48,552 nucleotides of DNA from an uncultured Gammaproteobacteria bacterium (GCA_929200175.1 CAKMYR010000001.1:1-48552); one strand, 5' to 3'. Shown: positions 30,336 through 40,099, counted from the stretch's first letter. Program-made: numbers and translations. The notes: generated by a model not told the origin, from the sequence alone.

Positions 30336-31877
30336 TTACCAGGTATGACTTGTTTTAAAGTCATCAATTGCTTTTTTTAGTTTATTTGCTATTTCTTCGT
30401 TATAATCACAGGTTTCATTAATTTCTTCCATTAAAGATATTTGATTTAAATTCATATAATCAATTAACGCCTTTTCAAAATCAACCACCTTATTAGCATC
30501 TACATCATCTAAAGCCCCAGAGTTAGCAGCAAATAATGAAGTTGCCGTTTCAGCTACTGACATTGGGCTATATTGATTTTGCTTCATTAATTCAGTAACT
30601 CGTTGTCCGCGATCAATTTGAGCTTTGGTTTCAGAGTCTAAATCTGATGCAAATTGAGCAAATGCTGCCAACTCTCTATATTGAGCTAAATCTAAGCGAA
30701 TACCTCCGCCAAGTTTTTTAATAATTTTAGTTTGTGCTGCACCTCCAACTCTAGAAACAGATAATCCAGCATTAATAGCCGGACGAATACCAGAGTTAAA
30801 TAAATCAGTCTCTAAAAATATCTGTCCATCAGTAATAGATATAACATTTGTTGGCACAAATGCAGATACATCTCCGCCTTGAGTTTCAATAATAGGTAAT
30901 GCTGTTAAAGATCCTGTTTTACCCTTTACTTCTCCATTAGTAGCCTCTTCAACATAATTTGCATTTACTCTAGACGCTCTTTCAAGCAATCTTGAATGTA
31001 AATAAAATACATCTCCAGGATAGGCTTCACGACCAGGAGGTCTTTTTAATAATAATGATATTTCACGATAGGCCCAAGCTTGTTTGGTTAAGTCATCATA
31101 GACAATTAAGGCGTCTTCTCCTCTATCTCTATAATACTCACCCATAGCACATCCTGCGTATGGAGCTATATATTGTAACGCAGCAGAATCAGAAGCACTT
31201 GCAGATACTATAATCGTGTTTGACAATGCGCCATGCTCTTCTAATTTACGAACTACTGTTGCTACTGCTGAATCTTTTTGTCCTACTGCTACGTATACGC
31301 ACTTAACTCCTGTATTTTTCTGATTAATTATTGCATCAATAGCTACTGCTGTTTTTCCAGTTTGACGATCTCCTATAATAAGCTCTCTTTGTCCTCTCCC
31401 AATTGGAACCATAGAATCAATCGCTTTTATGCCAGTTTGAACAGGCTCACTAACACTTTGACGATCTATCACCCCAGGGGCTACTACTTCTAATGGTCTA
31501 TTAATTTTCGCGTTAATCTCTCCTTTGCCATCAATAGGTTGTCCTAATGAATTAACAACACGGCCTAACATTACATCGCCTACTGGAACCTCCATTAATC
31601 TATTAGTGCATTTAACTTTATCGCCCTGTGAAATATGTAGATAATCTCCTACGATTACTGCACCAACACTATCTTGCTCCAAATTAAGAGCCATGCCAAA
31701 AGTATTGTTAGGAAATTCTAGCATTTCACCAAACTGGACATCACTTAATCCGTGAATACGTACAATTCCGTCACTAACATTAATAACACTACCTTCTGTA
31801 CGAGCTTGTGTTACAAAATCAAACCCTTCTATTTGTTTTTTAATTAAATCACTAATCTCACCTGCGTTTAATTGCAT
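30336..31877 (-). CDS. atpA: F1Fo ATP synthase subunit alpha
   Basis: Non-catalytic nucleotide-binding subunit of the F1 hexamer. At 513 residues it is identical in length to E. coli AtpA. It has Walker A GDRQTGKT, the ISITDGQIFLETDLFNSGIRPAINAGLSVSRVGGAAQ signature region and YRELAAFAQFASDLD. It follows atpH by 24 bases. Confidence 0.98.
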   Translation of the reverse strand: MQLNAGEISDLIKKQIEGFDFVTQARTEGSVINVSDGIVRIHGLSDVQFGEMLEFPNNTFGMALNLEQDSVGAVIVGDYLHISQGDKVKCTNRLMEVPVGDVMLGRVVNSLGQPIDGKGEINAKINRPLEVVAPGVIDRQSVSEPVQTGIKAIDSMVPIGRGQRELIIGDRQTGKTAVAIDAIINQKNTGVKCVYVAVGQKDSAVATVVRKLEEHGALSNTIIVSASASDSAALQYIAPYAGCAMGEYYRDRGEDALIVYDDLTKQAWAYREISLLLKRPPGREAYPGDVFYLHSRLLERASRVNANYVEEATNGEVKGKTGSLTALPIIETQGGDVSAFVPTNVISITDGQIFLETDLFNSGIRPAINAGLSVSRVGGAAQTKIIKKLGGGIRLDLAQYRELAAFAQFASDLDSETKAQIDRGQRVTELMKQNQYSPMSVAETATSLFAANSGALDDVDANKVVDFEKALIDYMNLNQISLMEEINETCDYNEEIANKLKKAIDDFKTSHTW

Positions 31878-31901
31878 ATTTTTTCCTCTTTAATTATCAA
31901 T

Positions 31902-32450
31902 TTAATATGTTGCAATACATGAATTTAAATTTTCAATTTTAGCTTTAATTGACATATCAACAACTTTATCATTATCTTTAACCACTATTCCCCCTATCAA
32001 ACTTTGATCTATATGTACACGAATACTGACATCTTTATTATATTTAATAGTTAAATTATTAGTGATTTTTTCCTTTTCTTCTGCACTTAATTCATAAGCG
32101 CTAAAAACATTAAAAACTTTAGAATTATCTTTTAATCCTATCATAGACTTAAAAAGCGATAACATACTTGGAATTATATTAATACGCTCATTAATTAACA
32201 ACAATTTAACAAAGTTATTTTCTTTTGTTTGTAACTTTCTAGTTAAAATTGATTCAAGCAATCCTATTACAACATTGATTTTATCAATTTTTGTTAAGCC
32301 TGGATAAGCAATAAAATCTTTTACTATTTCATTATTAGCTAACTTGGCGCCTGCTGACAAAAGCTCTTCCCATTTCGCCTGAGAATTATCTTCTTCAGTA
32401 ATAGGAATAATCGCACTGACGTAAGGCTTTGCTATAGTAATTAATTCCAT
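31902..32450 (-). CDS. atpH: F1Fo ATP synthase subunit delta
   Basis: Links F1 to the peripheral stalk. The 182-residue protein starts with the helical N-terminal domain (ITIAKPYVSAIIPITEEDNSQAKWEELL) and ends with SIRVHIDQSLIGGIVVKDNDKVVDMSIKAKIENL, the family signature. It sits between atpF and atpA as usual. Confidence 0.95.
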   Translation of the reverse strand: MELITIAKPYVSAIIPITEEDNSQAKWEELLSAGAKLANNEIVKDFIAYPGLTKIDKINVVIGLLESILTRKLQTKENNFVKLLLINERINIIPSMLSLFKSMIGLKDNSKVFNVFSAYELSAEEKEKITNNLTIKYNKDVSIRVHIDQSLIGGIVVKDNDKVVDMSIKAKIENLNSCIATY

Positions 32451-32459
32451 AATTCTAAA

Positions 32460-32930
32460 CTATAATGATTGTGTTAATTTATTTAATATTTCTTTATGAT
32501 TTTTACTATCTACTTCTTTTTCTAAAATTACACTCACACCTTTCATAACTAAATCAGAAATTTGATTTTTTAATTCATTTTTAGCTTTTATTGTGTCTTG
32601 CTCAAGTTCTGCAGTAGTTCTATTTTTAATTTTCTCCGCTTCTATTGATGCTAACTCCTTAGAGTCTTCAACAATTGATGCTGCTTGACTTTTTGCATTG
32701 GTAATAATATGCGCTGCTTTTTCTTTTGATTCTTTTATAATTTCTTTAGATTTTTTATGCGCCTCTTCTTTCTCATGCATACCTTTTTCTGCTGCTAATA
32801 AACCTTCTTCGATGCGCTTTCTACGCTCTTCCATAGCAATAACAATAGGCGGCCAAACAAACTTCATACAAAACCATGTAAACATGGCAAACATAATCAG
32901 CTGTCCAACTAAAGTTAAATTAATATTCAT
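32460..32930 (-). CDS. atpF: F1Fo ATP synthase subunit b
   Basis: Peripheral stalk subunit. The 156 residues (same as E. coli) comprise an N-terminal membrane helix (LTLVGQLIMFAMFTWFCMKFVWPPI) followed by a long charged coiled-coil (EERRKRIEEGLLAAEKGMHEKEEA). A single b gene is present, so the stalk is a homodimer. Confidence 0.97.
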   Translation of the reverse strand: MNINLTLVGQLIMFAMFTWFCMKFVWPPIVIAMEERRKRIEEGLLAAEKGMHEKEEAHKKSKEIIKESKEKAAHIITNAKSQAASIVEDSKELASIEAEKIKNRTTAELEQDTIKAKNELKNQISDLVMKGVSVILEKEVDSKNHKEILNKLTQSL

Positions 32931-32973
32931 AATTAAATATTCCTTTTGTTAGTATTATAAAATCATGCGTCTA

Positions 32974-33201
32974 TTAGACAGCAAAAACTAAATATAAACC
33001 AATAGCTAAAGCAATAATAGGTAATGCATCTACAAGACCCATAACAATGAACATTTGAGTTCTAAGCATAGGCAAAAGCTCTGGCTGACGAGCCACACTT
33101 TCTAAAAATTTTGATCCTAAAGTACCAATACCAATAGCTGCTCCTAAAGCCCCTAATCCCATTGCTACTGCTCCTGCTAAAAATATTACGCTTTGTTCCA
33201 T
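32974..33201 (-). CDS. atpE: F1Fo ATP synthase subunit c
   Basis: Forms the proton-driven rotor ring. The 75 residues make two membrane helices with the polar loop ARQPE. The ion-binding carboxylate is Asp58 in GLVDALP, and the Gln/Glu-Ser set of sodium-type rings is missing, so proton coupling is likely. The 143-base gap before it (after atpB) is long for this operon and may hold a translation-enhancing leader, as known for atpE elsewhere. Confidence 0.97.
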   Translation of the reverse strand: MEQSVIFLAGAVAMGLGALGAAIGIGTLGSKFLESVARQPELLPMLRTQMFIVMGLVDALPIIALAIGLYLVFAV

Positions 33202-33344
33202 TTATTTACTCCTACTTTATAAAAAAATTGCCCTAGTAAAAAAACTTGAGCAACGACAACGAACTGCAAATTGTTAAACTATTATCCTCATAAATTCTAT
33301 ATTTTACAGTTAAAAATTTAAAAAATTATTTTAAATTAAATAAA

Positions 33345-34181
33345 TCAATGATCAGTGGCTTTAGTATGAGCCATGTCCATATATACAATTACTAGCACCA
33401 TAAAAATAAATCCTTGTAAAAGCACAATCAAAATATGAAAAATTGCCCAAGGCAATGATAATGCCCATTGCATGTAAAAAGGAAATAATGCTATTAAAAT
33501 AAAAATCAACTCTCCAGCGTACATATTACCAAATAATCTTAACGCTAAAGATACTGGCTTAGCTAACAATCCTACCCCTTCTAATAATAAATTTACAGGA
33601 AACATAGCCTTACCAAAAGGATGCAGGGTTAATTCACCCACAAAACCTCCAATCCCTTTTTGTTTTATTGAATAATAAATCATCAAAATAAAAATACCGA
33701 TAGACATTCCAAAAGTGGCATTTGGATCAGCAGTTGGGACTACTTTTAAGTACTCTACCCCCATCAAAGAAGCTATTCTAGGCAATAAATCTACAGGCAC
33801 TAAATCCATAGTATTCATAAGAATAATCCAAATAAAGCAAGTAAGTGCAAGTGGCGCAACTAAAGGGTTTTTACCTTTAAATGAACCCCTAACATTATCG
33901 TTAACAAAATCAATAACGCTTTCTACAAAATTTTGAAAACCACCAGGAGTTTCAACTGTCATATTTCTGCCAGCTTTATAAAATAAAAATAAAAATAAAA
34001 CTCCTAATACTAAAGAAAAACCTAATGTGTCAATATGAAATGCCCAAAAACCCATCTCTTTAAACTCATCAGCGCCATGGGCAATACCCCAGCTACCATC
34101 AGAAAATCTGCCGTATGTTAAATTTTGCAAATGATGTTTTATATATTCACCAGAAGATAGCGCTGAATCTGTTGTAGCCAT
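33345..34181 (-). CDS. atpB: F1Fo ATP synthase subunit a
   Basis: Membrane stator half-channel. Its 278 residues carry several membrane segments and the essential arginine region LLAKPVSLALRLFGNMYAGELIFILIA, with PVNLLLEGVGL before it. It lies 3 bases after atpI and precedes atpE. Motifs match proton-type gammaproteobacterial subunit a. Confidence 0.96.
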   Translation of the reverse strand: MATTDSALSSGEYIKHHLQNLTYGRFSDGSWGIAHGADEFKEMGFWAFHIDTLGFSLVLGVLFLFLFYKAGRNMTVETPGGFQNFVESVIDFVNDNVRGSFKGKNPLVAPLALTCFIWIILMNTMDLVPVDLLPRIASLMGVEYLKVVPTADPNATFGMSIGIFILMIYYSIKQKGIGGFVGELTLHPFGKAMFPVNLLLEGVGLLAKPVSLALRLFGNMYAGELIFILIALFPFYMQWALSLPWAIFHILIVLLQGFIFMVLVIVYMDMAHTKATDH

Positions 34182-34184
34182 ATT

Positions 34185-34532
34185 TTATATTATTCTGTCT
34201 ATTAAAAATCCAATCAATCCAAAAACCAATCCTAATATCAATTCATATGAATTTAAATCTAATAACAAAAGTCCTACTAAAAAAAAGAATGAGACTAAAA
34301 ACATTCTTGTAAAAACATTTGATACTAACATTTTCACACTTTCTTCGGCATTTATTGCCTTATTTCTTTGTTTATATATAGCCATGCTAATTAGTGCTGT
34401 ATTAATCAAACTAATCATGCCTCCATAAGCCGCAGAAGTCCATGATCCATACATAAAAAAATAAAAAGACATTATAAATATTACAATTAACTGAACTTTA
34501 GGTAATTTATCGCCATTAACACTATGAGTCAC
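34185..34532 (-). CDS. atpI: ATP synthase protein I (AtpI)
   Basis: Small hydrophobic protein of 115 residues with four predicted membrane stretches (VQLIVIFIMSFYFFMYG, AAYGGMISLINTALISMAIY, FTRMFLVSFFFLVGLLLLD and LILGLVFGLIGFLID). Position as the first canonical atp gene and the AAYGGMISLINTALI motif support AtpI, which is thought to assist c-ring assembly. It overlaps the small upstream gene by 11 bases. Confidence 0.88.
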   Translation of the reverse strand: MTHSVNGDKLPKVQLIVIFIMSFYFFMYGSWTSAAYGGMISLINTALISMAIYKQRNKAINAEESVKMLVSNVFTRMFLVSFFFLVGLLLLDLNSYELILGLVFGLIGFLIDRII

Positions 34533-34728
34533 TTGAATATTTTTTTACTAACATCTCTTTTTCCATCCTAAGATCTTCAATAATCTGATTAAACATTTTT
34601 GTTCTTCGTTTATTATTGTCTATAGATAATTTATATAAATTTTCCAATTCAATATACTGATTTTTCAACTCTTTTAAATCTTCTTGAAGCTTTTCGTGGG
34701 TTTCGTTATTTTTTCTAAATTTAAACAT
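34522..34728 (-). CDS. Small coiled-coil protein upstream of atpI, unrecognised
   Basis: About 68 residues from the ATG at 34728 (MFKFRKNNETHEKLQEDL); a TTG at 34752 would add eight more. It is highly charged, leucine-spaced and has no membrane segment or cysteine, so a coiled-coil helix is likely. It overlaps atpI by 11 bases, which argues that it is translated and coupled to the ATP synthase operon. I do not recognise a family. There is no strong Shine-Dalgarno sequence, so a non-functional leader ORF remains possible. Confidence 0.55.
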   Translation of the reverse strand: MFKFRKNNETHEKLQEDLKELKNQYIELENLYKLSIDNNKRRTKMFNQIIEDLRMEKEMLVKKYSSDS

Positions 34729-34827
34729 GTCTTTAATTTCTAAAATTAACAAAGGTGTATTTTATCATTTAATGTCAGAATAATATAAATAATTTTAAAC
34801 TTATTAATAATTTATGGCTATATTATA

Positions 34828-36492
34828 TTATTTTGATGCTAATTCTAGTCTTTCACGCGCAGCCGTTAAAACTTTTTCAGTAATAATTTTACCCCCTGAT
34901 ATTCGAGCAATTTCTGCTATTCTATCTTCATAATTTAATTGTTTTACTATGATTTGTGTATTAGACTTTTGTTGATATTTATAAACTTTAAGGTGCTGAT
35001 GCCCAAAAGCTGCTACTTGCGCCAAATGAGTAATACAAAACACTTGATAATTTAAAGATAATTCTCGCAATTTTTTCCCAACAGTTTCAGCAACAGCTCC
35101 ACTAATACCAGAATCAGCCTCATCAAAAACTAAAGTTGGAACATATTTATCGTTACTTCCAACAATTGCAATTGCAAGAGCAATACGAGACATTTCTCCG
35201 CCAGATGCTATTTTATTAAGCGGTTTAAAACTCTGACCAGTATTAGTTTTTATTAAAAAACTTATCGTCTCTAACCCAAAGTAAGAAACATCATCAGTAT
35301 TTTCAATTAAATTAATTTTTATCTCGCCTCTTTTCATTCCTAAAACCTGCATAATTTGAGATATTTCATGCGCCATTTTTTTTGCTTTCTTGCCCCTAAT
35401 AATACTAATTTTGTTGGCTTTATTTTTATACTGTTTCGCTAATTTAGTCTGTTTTTGTTTTAAATCATTAAGCACTAAATTATTATCATTTATTTCATTA
35501 AAACATATTGATATTTTTTGTTTGGCATCTAATAATTCAGTTATTTGACAATTGTGTTTACGCGCCAAATTATGCAACTCGCTTAAGCGTTGTTCCAATT
35601 CATTTGCGCTTTGCTCGTCTATTGGTAATTTACTAATGTAATTATTAATTTCATAGATAACTTCTTGTATTTGAATTTGTGAGCTTGAAAATATTTTTGC
35701 AATTAAAGAAAGATTTGAATCAAAATTTAATAACTTATTTAACTCATTATCAATATTTAATAATTGTTGATTTATCCCATTTTCATTATCTAACTGATGT
35801 AATATATGAGATGTTTTTTCAATCAAATCTTTTGCATTTTCACTCACCTTGAATTCATGCTCAATATTTTCAAGCTCTTTTTTATTTAAACCAGCCTCAT
35901 CTAGCTCTTTTAATTGACTTTTAAAAAATTCTTGCTGCTGTAAAGTTAATTCTTGGTTTTTATTAAGTTTATCAATATTTTTGCTAATCTCTTTATACTC
36001 TTTAACCAGCTTATTTAAAGCTAATATATCATTACTAATACCTGCATAAGAATCAAGCAGCTCCATTTGTTTAATAGGTTGTAATAATAGCTGATTATCG
36101 TTTTGGTAATGCATATCCACAAGCATTTCACCAATGTTTTTTATCATAGTTAAAGGCACATTAACTCCATTTATAAATGATTTTGACCTTCCATCGGAAT
36201 TAATTATGCGCCGCAAAATACATTCTTCACCTTCGTATAAATCTTTTTGTTCTAGATAATTTTTAATTTTTTTATGATTATCTATTTCAAAAGTTGTAAT
36301 AACTTCAGCCTTATCGTTTTTAGCACGCACTAAATCTGAATTACAACGACTTCCAAGCGCCAAACTTAATGCTTGCAATAAAACCGACTTACCTGCTCCT
36401 GTTTCCCCTGTAATTACATTCATACCAGACTTAAGACTTAAATCTAATTTTTCTACAATCGCTAAATTTTTAACAAACAATCTAGTTAACAT
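34828..36492 (-). CDS. recN: DNA repair protein RecN
   Basis: SMC-like ATPase acting in double-strand break repair. The 554 residues start MLTRLFVKNLAIVEKLDLSL with Walker A GETGAGKS (29-36), followed by coiled-coil arms rich in Leu, Glu and Lys. They end with the signature IASGGEMSRIALAIAI, Walker B PTLVFDEADSGISG and the VFCITHLAQVAAFGHQH H-loop region. It follows nadK by 18 bases, the usual nadK-recN pair. Confidence 0.97.
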   Translation of the reverse strand: MLTRLFVKNLAIVEKLDLSLKSGMNVITGETGAGKSVLLQALSLALGSRCNSDLVRAKNDKAEVITTFEIDNHKKIKNYLEQKDLYEGEECILRRIINSDGRSKSFINGVNVPLTMIKNIGEMLVDMHYQNDNQLLLQPIKQMELLDSYAGISNDILALNKLVKEYKEISKNIDKLNKNQELTLQQQEFFKSQLKELDEAGLNKKELENIEHEFKVSENAKDLIEKTSHILHQLDNENGINQQLLNIDNELNKLLNFDSNLSLIAKIFSSSQIQIQEVIYEINNYISKLPIDEQSANELEQRLSELHNLARKHNCQITELLDAKQKISICFNEINDNNLVLNDLKQKQTKLAKQYKNKANKISIIRGKKAKKMAHEISQIMQVLGMKRGEIKINLIENTDDVSYFGLETISFLIKTNTGQSFKPLNKIASGGEMSRIALAIAIVGSNDKYVPTLVFDEADSGISGAVAETVGKKLRELSLNYQVFCITHLAQVAAFGHQHLKVYKYQQKSNTQIIVKQLNYEDRIAEIARISGGKIITEKVLTAARERLELASK

Positions 36493-36510
36493 AAATTAAT
36501 ATTTAAATAA

Positions 36511-37335
36511 TTACAATTTGATATTCCAGTGTAACTTAGAACGAATAATGCTAAAGTAGTCATAATTTTTAGGATGTAACAAATTAATAAAATTATCATA
36601 TTTGCGTATACTAATTTTCTGCTCTGCTTTAACTGTAAAAGAGGTCTGTCCATCAAAGCTAACTATTGCGCCTTCTTTTGATTCTTTAATATGTATCACA
36701 ATCTCATTGTTGCCAGGAATTAAAAGTGGCCTATGGCTAATAGTGTGAGGACAAATTGATACTATGCCGATAGCATCAATCTCAGGGTGTATAATCGGAC
36801 CACCACTGGATAAAGCATATGCTGTTGAGCCTGTTGGTGTGGTTATAATTAATCCGTCTGCAAATTGACTACTTAGAAATTTATCATTAATGAAAATATC
36901 AAATTCCATCATTCTAAGATTTACCTCATTACGATGAATAACAACATCGTTTAAGGCTAAATGTCTATTTATAATTTTTTTATTATCTTCTATTTGACAT
37001 GATAATAATATCCGCTTTTCTTTTGTATATTCATTCTTAAAAACTTGTTCTAATACAACAAACATATCTTTAATATTAACATCTGCTAAAAATCCAAGCC
37101 TTCCTAAATTAACTGCTAAAATAGGGATATTGCTATCAACAAAATAGCGCGCAGTGTTAAGCAAAGTACCGTCACCACCTATAACAACAATTAAATCAGC
37201 ATATTTTGCTATTTTTTCTCTTGTTGATTTTATTACTTTAATTCTTTTTTTTTCAAGAAATAAATTTAATTTATCGGCTATAACATCACTTTTATGATCT
37301 TTAAGTTTGGTTATAATACCAACTGCTTTAAACAT
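36511..37335 (-). CDS. nadK: NAD kinase
   Basis: Makes NADP from NAD and ATP. The 274 residues contain the GGDGT motif (53-57), NLGRLGFLADV and the TPTGSTAYALSSGGPIIHPEIDAI signature. The product would supply NADPH for enzymes such as Tmm in the same window, though nothing ties their regulation. It is divergent from grpE, the common arrangement nadK-recN / grpE. Confidence 0.97.
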   Translation of the reverse strand: MFKAVGIITKLKDHKSDVIADKLNLFLEKKRIKVIKSTREKIAKYADLIVVIGGDGTLLNTARYFVDSNIPILAVNLGRLGFLADVNIKDMFVVLEQVFKNEYTKEKRILLSCQIEDNKKIINRHLALNDVVIHRNEVNLRMMEFDIFINDKFLSSQFADGLIITTPTGSTAYALSSGGPIIHPEIDAIGIVSICPHTISHRPLLIPGNNEIVIHIKESKEGAIVSFDGQTSFTVKAEQKISIRKYDNFINLLHPKNYDYFSIIRSKLHWNIKL

Positions 37336-37363
37336 ATTAATAATTAATATAGATTAATAAATA

Positions 37364-37391
37364 TTGAATACTTTAAAATAGTCACTATATT
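37364..37391 (+). promoter_or_regulatory. Possible promoter of grpE
   Basis: TTGAAT (37364-37369), 16-base spacer, TATATT (37386-37391), about 70 bases before the grpE ATG. No convincing heat-shock sigma32 promoter (CTTGAAA with CCCCAT) was found. Confidence 0.35.
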
Positions 37392-37458
37392 GTAAGTTTT
37401 AAGTATATTTAATTAATATACATTAATTTAATTAAATAATAAATGGTATAAAACAAAA

Positions 37459-37971
37459 ATGGTAAAAAAAAATAAAGAAAAAGACATTAAAGAGAAGGAT
37501 ACTAAAGAACAAGATATCAAAGAGCAATTAGAACAAGCCCAACAATCTGCAAAAGATAACTGGGACAAGCTTCTTAGAGCTCAAGCAGAGATAGAAAATC
37601 TAAAACGACGCCATGCTAAAGACATAGAAAGCGCCCATAAATTTGTTCTTGATAAATTTGTTAAATCTTTACTTGAAGTCAAAGATTCTTTAAATATGGG
37701 AATGAAGTCTGCTACAGAAAAAACAGCTACTGTAGAAAGTATTTTTGATGGCTTGAAAATTATTGATAAAGTTTTTACATCTACTTTAAAGAAATTTAAT
37801 GTTGTAGAAATTAATCCAAAAGATGAAATTTTTGATCCGGCACTACACGAGGCTGTTACTATAGTTGAAGCCCCTAATAAAAAACCTAACTCTATTTTAG
37901 AAGTTGTACAAATTGGATTCACTTTAAACGAAAGATTAATTAGACCAGCTATGGTGATAGTTGCAAAATAA
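37459..37971 (+). CDS. grpE: Nucleotide exchange factor GrpE
   Basis: Releases ADP from DnaK. The 170 residues begin with a lysine/glutamate-rich tail and long coiled-coil, then show WDKLLRAQAEIENLKRRHAKDIESAHKF and the beta-domain signature (NPKDEIFDPALHEAVTIV ... ILEVVQIGFTLNERLIRPAMVIVAK). dnaK and dnaJ are not adjacent; dsbD follows instead. Confidence 0.96.
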   Translation: MVKKNKEKDIKEKDTKEQDIKEQLEQAQQSAKDNWDKLLRAQAEIENLKRRHAKDIESAHKFVLDKFVKSLLEVKDSLNMGMKSATEKTATVESIFDGLKIIDKVFTSTLKKFNVVEINPKDEIFDPALHEAVTIVEAPNKKPNSILEVVQIGFTLNERLIRPAMVIVAK

Positions 37972-37988
37972 TTTTAATTATAAAATTT

Positions 37989-38018
37989 TTACTTAAGCAT
38001 TAAAATAATTTGTATAAT
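37989..38018 (+). promoter_or_regulatory. Possible promoter of dsbD
   Basis: TTACTT (37989-37994), 18-base spacer, TATAAT (38013-38018), 27 bases before the TTG start of dsbD. Confidence 0.4.
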
Positions 38019-38044
38019 GCCCTTTTTTAAAAATATATAAGACC

Positions 38045-39925
38045 TTGTTAAATTTATTAGCAATTGTATTAATATTTTTCTCCTTGTCTTCACAAGCACA
38101 AGAAAATTTTAGCCAAAATATTGAGCTTAACTACGATAATATAAAAGATAAAACATTTATTAGCGAAATTTATCAATCAAATTATCATGATTCAAAAAAT
38201 AACCCATTACCAGTAGACAAAGCATTCTCATTTTCATTAATTAAAATAGATAGCAAAACCTTTTTAGCAACATGGGATATTGCTAAAGATTACTATCTAT
38301 ATCGTGATAAATTTTTAATTGATGTTGAAAACTCACAAATTACAGATATTGTTTTTCCTCCATCAAAACTAAAAGACGATCCATTTTTTGGCAAAACAAA
38401 TATATATAATAATAAAGTTGCACTAAAAATCCCCTTAAAAAATATTAGCTCTGACACTATAACTATTTCTGTTAGTTATCAAGGATGCTGGGAAGGTGGA
38501 GTTTGTTATCCTCCAACACAAAAAACGCTACAAATAAATCTAGCAAACCAGCCTATTGAAAACATCAATAAAACACCTACAGATAAAAAATATACTACAA
38601 GTAATACCGCCAAAAAATTAAATTCAGCAGATGAAATATCGCAATTTATCCATCAACAAAACATCATATGGGTTTTGATAAAATTCTTTGGATTTGGTCT
38701 ACTATTATCTTTTAGCGCTTGTGTACTTCCAATGATGCCAATCTTATCTGGCATTATTATTAATAAAAAAAAATCAGTAAATACTAAAAAAGCTATCTTT
38801 ATGTCTGTTGTATTTGTTTTAGCTATGAGTACAGCATACGCATTTGCAGGAGCATTAACAGGTTATATAGGTGTCAATTTAAACAATTTGCTTCAAACTC
38901 CATGGATGTTAGTTGTATTTAGCTTAATTTTTATCGCACTGGCTTTTTCAATGTTTGGATATTTTGAAATCCAAATACCTAAATCATTACAAAACAAAAT
39001 TATAAAAATAAGTAATAATCAAAAAAATGATGGAGTTATAGGGGTAGCAATTATGGGATTTTTATCCGCATTAATTATTGGTCCTTGTGTAGCGCCACCA
39101 CTTGCAGGAGCTCTAGTTTATCTTAGTCATACTAATGATGTTTTAACCAGCTCTCTATCTTTATTTTTCATGGGTTTAGGTATGGGTGTGCCATTAATTG
39201 CAATTGGCGCAGGCGCAAGCAAACTCCCAAAAAACGGTAAATGGATGCAAAATATAAATCACTTTTTTGGCGCTGTAATGTTAGGGTTAGCTATTTGGTT
39301 AATTGGGCGTATTATTCCTCAAATTTTCACATTAATTTTATGGGCATCACTATTTACGATTGCACCAATCGCTATGGGCACTTTCGAATCTATAACTAAA
39401 ACTCAAAACTCATGGATAAGAATTTTTAAGGCTATTGGGTTAATTGCTTTTGGTTATGGGGTTTTGCTTTGGGTTTTAGTTGCTCGTGGTGGCGGAGATA
39501 TGCTTGCTCCATTATCAAATCATAGCGCCTTTAACCATAATAATCAAACCATCCAATCAGCTATTGACTTTACAAATATAGACTCAAAACTAGGATTAGA
39601 TAGTGCTCTAAATACTGCAGCACAAAACAATCAAACTCTTATGTTATATTTTTATGCTGATTGGTGTATTGCCTGCAAGATAATTGACAGAAATGTATTT
39701 AAAAATCCAGCAGTTGTACAAGAAGCTCAAGACGTTATAACTATAAAAATTGATGTAACTAAAAACAGTGAATTTAACTATTCTTTAATGAAAAGCCTTG
39801 AAGTTATTGGCCCACCAGCTATTTTGTTTTTTAAGCAAGGGGCAGAAGATAGATCTAAACGAATAATAGGAGAGATAGGCTCAAAAGCATTTATAGAACA
39901 ATTAAATTTAGCTAAAAACTTATAG
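38045..39925 (+). CDS. dsbD: Thiol:disulfide interchange protein DsbD
   Basis: Carries reducing power from cytoplasmic thioredoxin to the periplasm, which c-type cytochrome assembly needs; two such cytochromes are encoded in this window. The 626 residues have a signal peptide, an N-terminal domain with Cys148 and Cys154 (CWEGGVC), a membrane core with Cys226 (FSACVLPMMP) and Cys348 (GPCVAPPLAGA), and a C-terminal thioredoxin domain with CIAC at 541-544. The only plausible start is TTG at 38045: it gives a hydrophobic signal with no positively charged n-region (MLNLLAIVLIFF), and no ATG is seen upstream in frame. Confidence 0.94.
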   Translation: MLNLLAIVLIFFSLSSQAQENFSQNIELNYDNIKDKTFISEIYQSNYHDSKNNPLPVDKAFSFSLIKIDSKTFLATWDIAKDYYLYRDKFLIDVENSQITDIVFPPSKLKDDPFFGKTNIYNNKVALKIPLKNISSDTITISVSYQGCWEGGVCYPPTQKTLQINLANQPIENINKTPTDKKYTTSNTAKKLNSADEISQFIHQQNIIWVLIKFFGFGLLLSFSACVLPMMPILSGIIINKKKSVNTKKAIFMSVVFVLAMSTAYAFAGALTGYIGVNLNNLLQTPWMLVVFSLIFIALAFSMFGYFEIQIPKSLQNKIIKISNNQKNDGVIGVAIMGFLSALIIGPCVAPPLAGALVYLSHTNDVLTSSLSLFFMGLGMGVPLIAIGAGASKLPKNGKWMQNINHFFGAVMLGLAIWLIGRIIPQIFTLILWASLFTIAPIAMGTFESITKTQNSWIRIFKAIGLIAFGYGVLLWVLVARGGGDMLAPLSNHSAFNHNNQTIQSAIDFTNIDSKLGLDSALNTAAQNNQTLMLYFYADWCIACKIIDRNVFKNPAVVQEAQDVITIKIDVTKNSEFNYSLMKSLEVIGPPAILFFKQGAEDRSKRIIGEIGSKAFIEQLNLAKNL

Positions 39926-39929
39926 TTAA

Positions 39930-39957
39930 GCAAAAATTCAACTAGAATAATTTTTGC
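39930..39957 (+). terminator. Hairpin after dsbD, possible terminator
   Basis: GCAAAAATT and AATTTTTGC form a perfect 9-bp stem around a 10-base loop, 5 bases after the dsbD stop. No long T-run follows. Confidence 0.4.
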
Positions 39958-39990
39958 AAAATAATATAATCTTTATCAGTCTTAACAATC

Positions 39991-40005
39991 TATCAAATTT
40001 TGATA
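39991..40005. promoter_or_regulatory. 15-base palindrome upstream of the ABC exporter genes
   Basis: TATCAAA, T, TTTGATA: a perfect inverted repeat about 95 bases before the ATPase gene. It may be an operator; no regulator gene is adjacent. Confidence 0.3.
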
Positions 40006-40099
40006 ATTAAATCTTAACTTCAATCCGAAATTCATATTTAAAATTATATTAAAACTATTAATACATAATAATTTTTAATAAGTTAAAATTATCACCTGT

